This document shows positions 10,473 through 17,319 of a stretch of 64,000 nt of DNA, one piece after another. Within the stretch, counting starts at the first letter, position 1. Every line of letters begins with the position of its first letter. Source of the DNA: Microglena sp. YARC (taxonomy: Eukaryota; Chlorophyta; Chlorophyceae; Chlamydomonadales; Chlamydomonadaceae); the NCBI GenBank assembly GCA_022414725.1, contig CM039463.1, forward strand, positions 35,141,553 to 35,205,552, read 5' to 3'. The notes under the pieces are model-generated. The model ran no database searches, was not told where the DNA came from, and was given only the letters and a program-made list of their open reading frames with translations. The translations under genes and the position numbers were made by a program.

Positions 10473-13027
10473 CTCAAGGGCCCTTCTCTGTGCAGCCCAA
10501 CGTGTGCAGATTCTCCCACATCAACCCACATCAACCAACGTGTGCAGATTCTCCCACATCAACCAACATTAACCAATCTGTGCAGATTCTCCCACGACAT
10601 GCTATATTACAAGCAAGCAGCAAGAACATGGGACCGCCTCCCGAGCAGGACATCCCACTTCAGGTGCGGGGTTGGGTTGGGGGCAGGTGGGGAGGTGCCT
10701 AGGTGGGTTAGTTTGGGTGGGATGAGGTATGTGGGGTGGTGGGGTGAAGAACATGGGACCGCCTCCCGAGCAGGACATCCCACTTCAGGTGCGGGGTTGG
10801 GTTGGGGGCAGGTGGGGAGGTGCCTAGGTGGGTTGGTTTGGGTGGGGTGAGGTATGTGGGGTGGTGGGGTGAAGAACATGGGACCGCCTCCCGAGCAGGA
10901 CATCCCACTTCAGGTGAGAGAGATATTTAGTTAATATAAGCGAATGAATAATATCAGTGAATGTTAGTTAATATTAGACGGACGAGCCGTATCACCAGAA
11001 GTTTTGATATGTTTGAAAAACCAGGCGTGAAAAAAGAGTTGCAAACGTCAAGCCTCAAAAACCTGAGGAGGGCATCCCGCTTCTGGTGATAGGGATACTT
11101 GCAGATTTTTGACGGTGCCCCCAGGGTCACCGTGTTATCCGTCTGTCACACGAAGCTGAGTAAGCCTGGCCCTAACTGTCTTGTAAACCCTGGCTTCGTT
11201 CCGTTGCACTCGATTCCGTTGCCTCCTGTCGCAGACCTGGCTGTGTGTAGAACATTCACAGAGGGAACGAGAGATATCAACACACCCACCCACCAATGCA
11301 CCCACCCACCAACCAACCAACCCACCAACCAACCCACCAACCAACCCACCAACCAAACCATCAATTAACCAACCAACCCACCCACCAACTAACTAACCCC
11401 CTCTTCCACAGGTTCCCAAGACCCGGCTGTAAGTAGAACAGAGCAACAGGGAACGAGAGATGTCAGCTGGCATACATCGCATATTCCAGCGAACCCCCTC
11501 TGTCACATGTCCCCAAGAATGAGAGGATATCAACACACTACCACCAACTAACAACCCCTCTGTAACAGGTCCCCTAGAACAAGAGATATCAACGCACCCA
11601 CCAACCAAACAATCCCCTCTGTTACAGACCCCCAAGAAGACCCGGCTGTACGGACAGAGGAACTGGGAACGAGAGATGTCGGCTGACATGCATCGCATAT
11701 TCCAACCAACGCCCTCTGTAACAGGCCCCCAAGAAGATCAGGCTGTACGTAGAACAGACAAACAGGGAACGAGAGATATCAACGCACCGAGCAGCCCACC
11801 AACCAACCAACTAACCCCCTCTGTCACAGGTCCCAAGAACGAGAGATACCAACCCACCACCAACCAACTAACCCCAACGAACCAACGAACCCAGCAACAC
11901 CCACCAACCAACTAACCCCAACGAACCAACGAACCCACCAACCACCACCAACCAACTAACCCCCAACGAACCAACGGAACCCAGCAACCACCCACCAACC
12001 AACTAACCCCAACGAACCAACGAACCCACCAACCCACCCAAACCAACTACCCCCAACGAACTAACGAACCCAGCAACCCACCCACCAACCAACTAACCCC
12101 CAACGAACCAACGAACCCCACCAACCCACCCCACAAACAACTAACCCCCAACGAACCAACGAACCCACCAACCCACCCACAAACCAACTAACCCCCAACA
12201 ACCAACGAACCCACAAACCACCCACAAACCAACTAACCCCCAATGAACACGAACCCACCAACCCACCCACCAACCAACTAACCCAACGAACCAACGAACG
12301 CCACCAACCCCACCCCACAAACCAACCCATCACACCCACAAATTCACCCACTAACCAACCATGCCACCCACCAACCCACCCACCAACCACCCACCAACCA
12401 ACCACAACCAACCAACCCCCTCTGTCACAGGCCCCCAAGGATGAGAGATATCAACGCAGGGCCACAAACCAACCACCCACCACTAAACCAACCAACCCTC
12501 TGTCACAGGGCCCCCAGAATGAAAGATATCAACGCACCCACAAACAATGCCCACCCACCCCATAAACCAACCAACCACCCCCCCTCTGTCACAGGCCCCA
12601 AGAATGAAAGATATCAACGCACCCACAAACCAACCCACCACCCACTAACCAACCAACCAACCCCTCTGTGCACAGGCCCCCAAATGAGAGATATCAACGG
12701 CACCCACTAACCAAACCACCACCCAACCCACTAACACCACCAACCAACCCCTCTGTTACAGGTCCCAAGAAGACCGGGCCTGTACGTAGAACAGACCAAA
12801 CAGGGAACGAGAGAGCACCCGGCTGACATGCATGCATATTCCAGAGAGACTTGGCGCAAGCTGAGGCTGACGACTACCGCCCCACCCCACCCCCCCCCGC
12901 TCGTGCTTTATGTGAAGATCTTGACTGATGGACAGGGCGCTGTCGCTTTCTACCTCATCAGCCAACCTATCGTTAAAACATCACTGCTCAACGGCTTGGG
13001 ACCACGCTTTTAAGTTGATTTCTAACG
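688..13027 (+). CDS. BBS1: BBS1, Bardet-Biedl syndrome 1 protein (BBSome subunit), partial gene of at least three exons
   Basis: BBS1 is a core subunit of the BBSome, the coat-like complex that moves membrane proteins in and out of cilia; it carries a beta-propeller and a C-terminal GAE-type domain. Three exons join in frame: 688-830 (GEIRIYSD...FGRYGRED...SGALDIK), 10586-10663 (ILPRHAIL...GPPPEQDIPLQ) and 12762-13027 (VPKKT-LYVEQT..., KILTDGQGAV, NGLGPRF). These match the conserved BBS1 order of propeller end, GPPP linker, KTRLYV helix and the GLGP.F start of the GAE domain. Junction phases agree (exon 1 to 2 and 2 to 3 at codon boundaries). The N-terminal propeller lies upstream of the window, and I could not place the last GAE exon. 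Intron 1 is 9.8 kb, mostly a 98-bp satellite. Exon 3 shows indels, so the locus is either misassembled at homopolymers or decaying. Confidence 0.85.
1013..1076 (+). repeat. Partial copy 2 of the BBS1 exon end with its donor
   Basis: This copies the last third of exon 688-830 (DSTLI-ITKSGALD-K) followed by the same GTGGGTG donor and flanking intron. The upstream half of the exon is missing and no acceptor is visible, so it is probably not an exon. It was formed by tandem duplication across the exon/intron boundary. Confidence 0.8.
1114..1313 (-). mobile_element. tRNA-derived SINE, full length, with 14-bp target-site duplication
   Basis: Read on the minus strand the element starts with a tRNA-like head: an A box (TGGCTCAGTGG, 1287-1297) and a B box (GGTTCAAATCC, 1248-1258) at tRNA spacing. 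A unique body follows, ending in GCGTTATCATTA. It is flanked by GTGGGGTGGGGTGA at 1100-1113 and 1314-1327, a perfect 14-bp duplication. Two further copies lacking the tRNA head lie at 39280-39412 and 40186-40315. The A and B boxes would act as an internal RNA polymerase III promoter. Confidence 0.88.
1401..1464 (+). repeat. Partial copy 3 of the BBS1 exon end with its donor
   Basis: This is a more diverged copy of the same exon edge (EDSTPISITNPSALDIK-like), again followed by GTGGGTGGGGG. It shares the purine-rich GTGAGGGTGGGAGAGG spacer with copies 1 and 2. Confidence 0.75.
1465..1984. other. Intronic spacer with short ACCTGCA repeats
   Basis: CAACCTGCACCCAAC-type repeats lie at 1540-1625, and a GAGGTGAGACCCCTT motif occurs twice (about 1522 and 1651). 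A poly-G tract sits near 1899. CACCGAGGATTCAG at about 1678 recurs near 16880, marking a dispersed repeat. No gene is seen. Confidence 0.5.
2000..2147 (+). mobile_element. 5'-truncated LINE fragment (C-terminal zinc motif and 3' end)
   Basis: The fragment is closely similar to the 3' end of the LINE at 20455-20610. It encodes a C-C..H....C motif (CCCEDEMHLRLECPFYAEDR) and ends SSMKLVMNPDSFEE-stop, a typical non-LTR retrotransposon C-terminus. A 36-bp imperfect direct repeat flanks it (about 1967-2002 and 2148-2184). This could be a diverged target-site duplication or a local duplication. It lies in BBS1 intron 1. Confidence 0.7.
2248..10153. repeat. Satellite, 98-bp unit, about 80 copies, inside BBS1 intron 1
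   Basis: The unit contains TATATCTGAAGGTGGTTAAG, then AGGCCTCCTCCAGGGACAGC, then a TTTTTAAGGGCCATTAAGGG block. Unit starts at 3011, 3109 and 3207 give a period of 98. Each unit holds the perfect palindrome TTAAGCTAGCTTAA. Most copies differ only by single-base indels, mainly in T and G runs. Rearranged or chimeric units occur near 2500-2700, 3545-3600, 6430-6480, 6640-6830, 7695-7740, 8100-8250, 8825-8900 and 9970-10080. There is no coding potential. Confidence 0.97.
10154..10505. other. Intronic spacer with purine tract and (CA)n
   Basis: Unique sequence, then an A/G-only tract at about 10275-10318, poly-C at 10433-10441 and a (CA)n run at 10442-10469. No exon is recognised. Confidence 0.6.
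10505..10585 (+). repeat. Two duplicate acceptors plus exon starts upstream of BBS1 exon 2
   Basis: TGTGCAG followed by ATTCTCCCAC occurs at 10504, 10541 and 10579, a 38-bp spacing. Only the third is followed by an open exon. The first two are copies of the exon-2 acceptor plus its first codons (ILP), then CATCAACC spacer. Confidence 0.8.
10586..10663 (+). CDS. BBS1: BBS1 exon (GPPP linker)
   Basis: The acceptor is GTGCAG at 10580-10585 and the donor is CAG|GTGCGG at 10664. Exactly 26 codons read ILPRHAIL then SSKNMGPPPEQDIPLQ, in phase 0 at both ends. The GPPP-Q linker followed by the VPKKTRLYV helix in the next exon is the BBS1 signature. Confidence 0.85.
10747..10913 (+). repeat. Two partial copies of BBS1 exon 2 end, 125-bp period
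   Basis: The last 42 bases of exon 2 (KNMGPPPEQDIPLQ) recur at 10747-10788 and 10872-10913, exactly 125 bp apart. Each is followed by its own donor. The third donor is GTGAGAG, closer to consensus than the first. The GGGTTGGGGGCAGGTGGGG intron segment is copied with them. Extending exon 2 to the third donor would add 250 nt and break the frame. Confidence 0.85.
10914..11220 (+). other. BBS1 intron 2, mostly unique
   Basis: Unassigned intronic sequence. A further degenerate copy of the exon-2 end (PEEGIPLL-like) lies near 11060-11095. Confidence 0.45.
11225..12761 (+). repeat. Array of about eleven degenerate copies of the BBS1 exon 3 acceptor and exon start, in CCAAC-rich spacer
   Basis: CCCTCTGTCACAG-like acceptors followed by a start resembling GTCCCAAGAA occur with exon starts at 11235, 11412, 11509 (acceptor lost, CAT), 11569, 11628, 11725, 11830, 12431, 12509, 12595 and 12676. 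The real exon starts at 12762. The 11725 copy is open as APKKIRLYVEQTNRERE. The 11628 copy runs further, to MSADMHRIF. The 11412 copy has TAA for the Tyr codon. Most others keep only PK plus ERE(I/M). Between copies lie (ACCAACCC)n microsatellites. Confidence 0.85.
12762..13027 (+). CDS. BBS1: BBS1 exon 3 (helical linker and start of GAE domain), with apparent indels
   Basis: The acceptor is CTCTGTTACAG at 12751-12761 and the likely donor is AACG|GTGGGT at 13028. Pieces of three frames read PKKT-LYVEQT, NRERE, ADMHA, KLRLTTA, YVKILTDGQGAVAF and NGLGPRF-KLISN. Compared with the upstream copies there is one C missing at 12763-12766, an extra G/C near 12777-12780, an extra A near 12798-12800, a poly-C expansion at 12880-12898 and one extra T at 13008-13011. 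Every break sits at a homopolymer, so sequencing error is plausible. A poly-C insertion or real decay is the alternative. Confidence 0.7.
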
Positions 13028-13300
13028 GTGGGTTTGTAGAGGACTAGTACTGCATGGACCCAACAGCCCCATACCCTCCAAAGAAGAGAGGGCAGGGCTC
13101 CATGTAGGGGCCCCAACGGCTCTCCCGGCCACCCACACAACACCCACCCCCACACTCAGGGCCCATGGCCCTTTGCAACAGTCCATGACCCCCCCCCCCC
13201 CCCCCTCCCCCCAACAGCCCCCAGACCCTCCAAAGAAGAGAGGGCAGGGCTCCATGTAGGGGCCAGGCCAAGAACTTCCCCGGCCGTGAGAAGCTCCCTA
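13028..13300. repeat. Two-copy repeat around a poly-C tract
   Basis: CTCCAAAGAAGAGAGGGCAG with flanks occurs at 13076 and 13229, about 153 bp apart, with a C-tract at 13190-13211 between them. It lies downstream of the BBS1 exon. No coding signal is recognised. Confidence 0.6.
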
Positions 13301-13309
13301 ACTTTCCAA

Positions 13310-13645
13310 GTACTGCATGGACCAGTGCTGCTCTCACTTGTACTGCTTTTCCCTGTACTGCTTATAGATGTACTGCTTTGACAGGTGCTGTTTTTGTCCT
13401 GTTTTCTATTGAGAGACTCGCTTTGCTTTGTCCTGTACTGCCTGGTTCTGTAACTGGCCTGAACTTGTACTGTTTCTGTCCTGTACTGCATGGACTCGTA
13501 CTGCTTGGGCGTATATTGCTTTGACTTGTGCTGCTTTCACCTGTCCTGTTTTGACCCGAGCAGCTTTGACCTATGCTACCTTGACGTGTACTGCTCCGAC
13601 TTGTGCTGCCTTGACGTGTACTCCTTTGACTCGTACTGCGAGAAG
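13310..13645. repeat. Minisatellite, about 15-bp unit (TTTGACTTGTACTGC-like)
   Basis: A 15-bp motif with conserved TG(T)ACTGC and TTTGAC recurs about 20 times with substitutions. The period is divisible by three, so Cys/Tyr/Leu-rich ORFs appear in several frames. These are not genes. Confidence 0.8.
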
Positions 13646-13785
13646 GTACGAAGACGATGGCAACCAGCCATGTGCGAGATGTGCCAGTGGCCTTGAAGTG
13701 ACAACGAGAAGATGTACAGATTGGATGAAGCGTCGATATAACATTCCACTGCTTGGTTCCCTCCCTGGCATACACTTACGAGGTG
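13646..13785. other. Short unassigned stretch
   Basis: It reads open on the plus strand across 13560-13799 (NQPCARCASGLEV...), with a CxxC but no recognisable domain. It is too short to support a gene call. Confidence 0.3.
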
Positions 13786-14245
13786 CCGGCGTAATGTGAA
13801 ATACTTAATATACATATAGGAGAGATATTACACTTGATATACACATGTATACACTTTATACATACACTTACGAGGTGCGGCGTAATGTAAATACTTATAT
13901 ACATATATATACACTTGATATACACATGTATACACTTTATACATACACTTATGAGGTGCGGCGTAATGCATCTATTTATATACACTTTATATACACATAT
14001 ATGCGCGCAAGGTGTGCAGGGATTTGCTTTTTCTCCGCTGTATATAGGGATGCTACTTTTGACCGGGTACCGTTTTGGCCCACAATTATCGCTATGCTTT
14101 TTATGTGTGCGCCTAAATGGCCCTAAAAAGCTATAAACTCCACTGGCCCTAAAAGCTATACACTTACTTACGAGGTTTCAACGTAATGTATTATGTTCAT
14201 CGTATATAATTATGAGGTGCGACGTAATGTATACATATTTATGTA
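13786..14245. repeat. AT-rich tandem repeat, about 80-bp unit
   Basis: CACTTACGAGGTGCGGCGTAATG recurs as degenerate copies near 13774, 13866, 13948, 14163 and 14213, each followed by TATACACTTGATATACACATG. TATA-rich segments alternate with the CG-containing core. Confidence 0.75.
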
Positions 14246-14256
14246 TATCGTACACC

Positions 14257-14297
<41 letters not shown>
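14257..14297 (+). repeat. Poly-G homopolymer, about 40 bases
   Basis: An uninterrupted G run follows ACACCGA. It is a potential G-quadruplex and a likely point of length error. Confidence 0.9.
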
Positions 14298-14299
<2 letters not shown>

Positions 14300-14830
14300 A
14301 GAATAAACCGAACTGACCGCATGTTCGGAAGTTGTTATTTTTGACCCCTGGGGACCCCCCCATGCGCCACCCCTTTGAGACCTCATATCTAGACACCAGA
14401 CAGTATTACATAGTGAATGGGGGTCCATGAGCATCATCACGTCAAGGCCTTTCCAACCATATAACCAAAAGATACACAATATCAAGTTTGGACACAGATT
14501 TGTATTTTTAATTTATTTTTAAAACTTTCTTGGGCGCTAAGCGATCGTAGAGTTTTTTTTGGGGGGGGGGAGGGAGGCAGGGGAAGGGGAGGGGGGGGAA
14601 GGTGTGTGTGGGGGGGTGTGTGGCGGTGGGGGGCTTGACCCTAGGCTCAACTTCTTTAGGAACCTCGTAGGGGACCAGAATTCAGAACGGCACATCCGAA
14701 CGCGCTGCGCGAGCGCCTTTTCCGCGCCAACTGCCGCTCGTTGCGAAGCTGGGCGCGAAGGTCTGGGTGACGTCCAGCTTGGATGTACCTTCCAGGAGAT
14801 CCACCAATTACACCCAGCGTGTAACTTACT
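14298..14830. other. Unassigned region with G-rich tract
   Basis: No gene is recognised. A GGGGAGGGAGG/TGTGTGTGG purine-rich strip lies at 14560-14635, and moderately GC-rich unique sequence follows to 14830. Confidence 0.4.
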
Positions 14831-15265
14831 AATGCCCGCAGATTCGCACTCCTCTCGTCGAGACATACAGTCATTGGTGTACCTCAAGCTCGAAAGATCG
14901 CACTGGCAAGGAAGTTATCGACATCGTGCGACTGCAGATTCACACTCCTCTCGTGGAGACGTACTCATTGGTGTACCTCGAAAACGGTGATCAGGACACA
15001 GATATGCTGGTGTGGGTGGGTGGGTGGGTGGGTGCGCGGGTTTGGCTTGCACAGTGGGTGCCATTGGAAGATGGTGCTGAAACGAGTAGATGCGAGTAAA
15101 ATGGGGTGGGAATGATCAGGACACAGATATGCTGGTGTGTGTGTGGGTGGGTGGGTGCGCGGGTTTGGCTTGCACAGTGTGTGCCATTGGATGATGGTGC
15201 TGAAACGAGTAGATGTGTACTCATTGGTGTACCTCGGCTCAAAAAATCGTACTGGCAAGGAAGTT
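14830..15265 (+). repeat. Three degenerate copies of a possible exon fragment, plus a two-copy GGGT-rich spacer
   Basis: GCAG|ATTC(G/A)CACTCCTCTCGT occurs at 14837 and 14932. CATTGGTGTACCTC occurs at 14870, 14967 and 15222. A block beginning CGNACTGGCAAGGAAGTTA follows the first and third. One frame reads SKDRTGKEVIDIVR. The layout (acceptor-like CAG plus repeated start) resembles the BBS1 exon-edge arrays, and the piece could belong to the BBS1 C-terminal domain, but I cannot confirm that. A 110-bp GATCAGGACACAGATATGCT unit is present twice (14989, 15115). Confidence 0.4.
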
Positions 15266-15485
15266 ACATGAGGTCAAATACAAGTGGGAAAACGGTCGGA
15301 CCCCCACCCAGCCACCCCACCCCCTCACCATCATTCTCGGCCGCGCCGTGGGTGTATCAAGCATGATATTTTTTTTTTATCGACTATTGCTCGCGGTTCT
15401 CTAATCCATGTTAAACATGCGGTATCGATTTTTTTTTTCTTGCCCCCCCCTCGTCGTACACAGCTTTGTGTTATTATGATGTATC
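15266..15485. other. Unassigned stretch with T-tracts
   Basis: Poly-C and poly-T islands, with no gene evidence. Confidence 0.4.
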
Positions 15486-15890
15486 TATTAATATAGATGT
15501 TTATGTATACCTTACACATGCGTTATTATGTATGCATTAATATGTGTGTTTATGTGTACCTTACACATGTTATGATGTATATTTTAATATGTATGTTTTA
15601 TGTGTAACCTTCCAATGTTATTATGTATAGATTTTAATATGTGTGTTTATGTGTACCTTACACATGTTATTATGTATATTTTAATATGTATGTTTATGTG
15701 TACCTTCCACATGTTATTATGTATATTTTAATGTGTATGTTTATGTGTACCTTCCACATGGTATTATGTATATTTTAATATGTATGTTTATGTGTACCTT
15801 ACACATGCGTTATTATGTATGCATTAATATGTATTGTATTATGTGTATCGCACACATGTATTATGGTATATTTTAATATACATAATCGCA
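15486..15890. repeat. AT-rich tandem repeat, about 48-bp unit, about 8 copies
   Basis: The unit reads TATGTTTATGTGTACCTTAC, then ACATGTTATTATGTATATTTT and AATATG. Copies diverge by point changes and 1-2 bp indels. Confidence 0.85.
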
Positions 15891-15899
15891 AAATTTAAT

Positions 15900-16235
15900 T
15901 ATCTCTGTGGCATGGACTCAGGGCCCTAGTCATTAATACGATCGTTTCGGGTTCAGTTCATGCGTTTCCCCCCTGTTTCAGTCCCTCCTGATATCGTTTC
16001 GGGTTCAGTTCTGTTTCAATAGCTTATGTCTTTTACCGACATAAAATAGAATACAAAAGTAAAATGAAATGAAATAAAAGAATACAATGATAACATGAAA
16101 TCAACTGTTATTGAAATCTTATCGTTCCATCTGAGGCGTGAGCTGTTAGCTTGTTTCCCCCCTGTTTCAGTCCCTCCTGATATCAAGGTTGGGCAAGTCC
16201 CATGAGCCTATTTGGCTACCCTTGGACTGTACAAT
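15900..16235 (-). repeat. Dispersed repeat D1 (minus strand copy)
   Basis: The reverse complement contains AAATAGGCTCATGGGACTTG, the D1 core (consensus AGGCTAAAGGGACTTGCCCA). Related copies lie at about 20755-20870, 31312-31360, 35897-35995, 42937-43020 and 46848-46885. A 50-base segment (CGTTTCGGGTTCAGTTC with CCCCCCTGTTTCAGTCC) is internally duplicated. Confidence 0.65.
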
Positions 16236-16345
16236 ATAACACACAGATTATACATAGCACTCATTTGTTGTCATATATATTTGAAGTCATAGACATACAC
16301 TGGTGAGATGAGACACAATACACCACTGTTTACACCACTGTCTAT

Positions 16346-16520
16346 CAGGGTACTACATTTTGTCATTTTAGGGTGCGCTTTTAACGCAACTGCCTCCTTT
16401 TGGGTTGTGCTTTTAACTCAAGTGGAAACAGAAATCTGCACGCTGCGGCCAGAGTGGGTTTTAAAAATTGCGTCAATCGCGCAGTCGGGCTCCAAACCTT
16501 GCAAGTCATGTAGCACCCTG
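16346..16520. mobile_element. hAT-like MITE, copy 1 (175 bp)
   Basis: Begins CAGGGTACTACATTTTG and ends GTAGCACCCTG, terminal inverted repeats of the MITE family. Its interior (GCAACTGCCTCCTTTTGG, GCGCAGTCGGGCTCCAAACC) matches the copy at 32814-32986. Flanking 8-mers agree poorly. Confidence 0.75.
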
Positions 16521-16930
16521 CTTTATACACACAAGAAACATATCTACATGTATATGTTTCTTGTTTGGCCTACGCGTAGCAGCTTCTAGGCAGATCCCTT
16601 TCCCCATCCTTCGGCAGAATCTTAAGCTAGGTCGTGTGTTTCTGGTATGGCATGCCCAACGCAGCTGAAAGCTTTGGTTTTTTGGCGGAGCCCTCCTTCG
16701 TGGGGCGGGAGCCCCAGTGTTACCCATTTGTCCGTCCATCCATCCGTCTGACCGTGATGAAGCCCGACACGTCAGCCAACGGTCTCGTAACTAACTCGCT
16801 TCCGTTGCCACGTCGCTCCCTCGAAGTTCTAGTTGTGACTAGTTGTGAAAGGATTCTGTGGTCTTCCGACACAAACCAGCGACACCGAGGATTCAGTTTG
16901 GATGGCGTTGCCACTCATACACAAAAGTAG
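16521..16930. other. Unassigned stretch
   Basis: Mostly unique. (CCAT/CCGT)n-like bases lie at 16730-16750, and CACCGAGGATTCAG at about 16880 is shared with 1678. ORFs here lack recognisable domains. Confidence 0.4.
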
Positions 16931-16934
16931 GCGC

Positions 16935-17290
16935 ACTTAGGGTCGGTGGGCTTGAGCCAGTGGGCAGCTGGTGGAGCTGGCTGGAAGCTGCCATGCCTAG
17001 CCCCAAAAAGAAGCAGTTGTAGCTGAAAGATTAGGGCTTGGCCCAGTGGGTGGCTGCTGGAGCTAGCTGGAAGCTGCCATGCCTAGCCCCAAAAAGAAGG
17101 ATTTGTAGCTGAAAGCTTAGGGCTTGTCCCAGTGGGTGGCTGGCGGAGCTGGCTGGAAGCTGCCATGCTTAGCCCCCAAAAGAAGCAGTGGTAGTCGATA
17201 TATTTGAAGTCAGAGGCATAAGTGGCTGGCCTCAGTGGCTGGCTAATGGAGCTACGCGGAAGCTGCAATGATTAGCCCAAAAATTGAAAC
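16935..17290. repeat. Tandem repeat, about 87-100 bp, four copies
   Basis: GAGCTGGCTGGAAGCTGCCAT with a GCC(C)CAGTGG..GGCTGG lead and AGCCCCAAAAAGAAG tail recurs near 16975, 17060, 17150 and 17250. Related single units occur near 20876-21000, 36830-36870 and 37410-37450, so this is a dispersed family with local amplification. Confidence 0.75.
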
Positions 17291-17319
17291 AGTGTACGTA
17301 GCTGACCATTGCCTGTCCT

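Noticed and set aside
13428..13815. Cys/Tyr-rich ORFs
   Set aside because: Produced by a 15-bp minisatellite with a period divisible by three.
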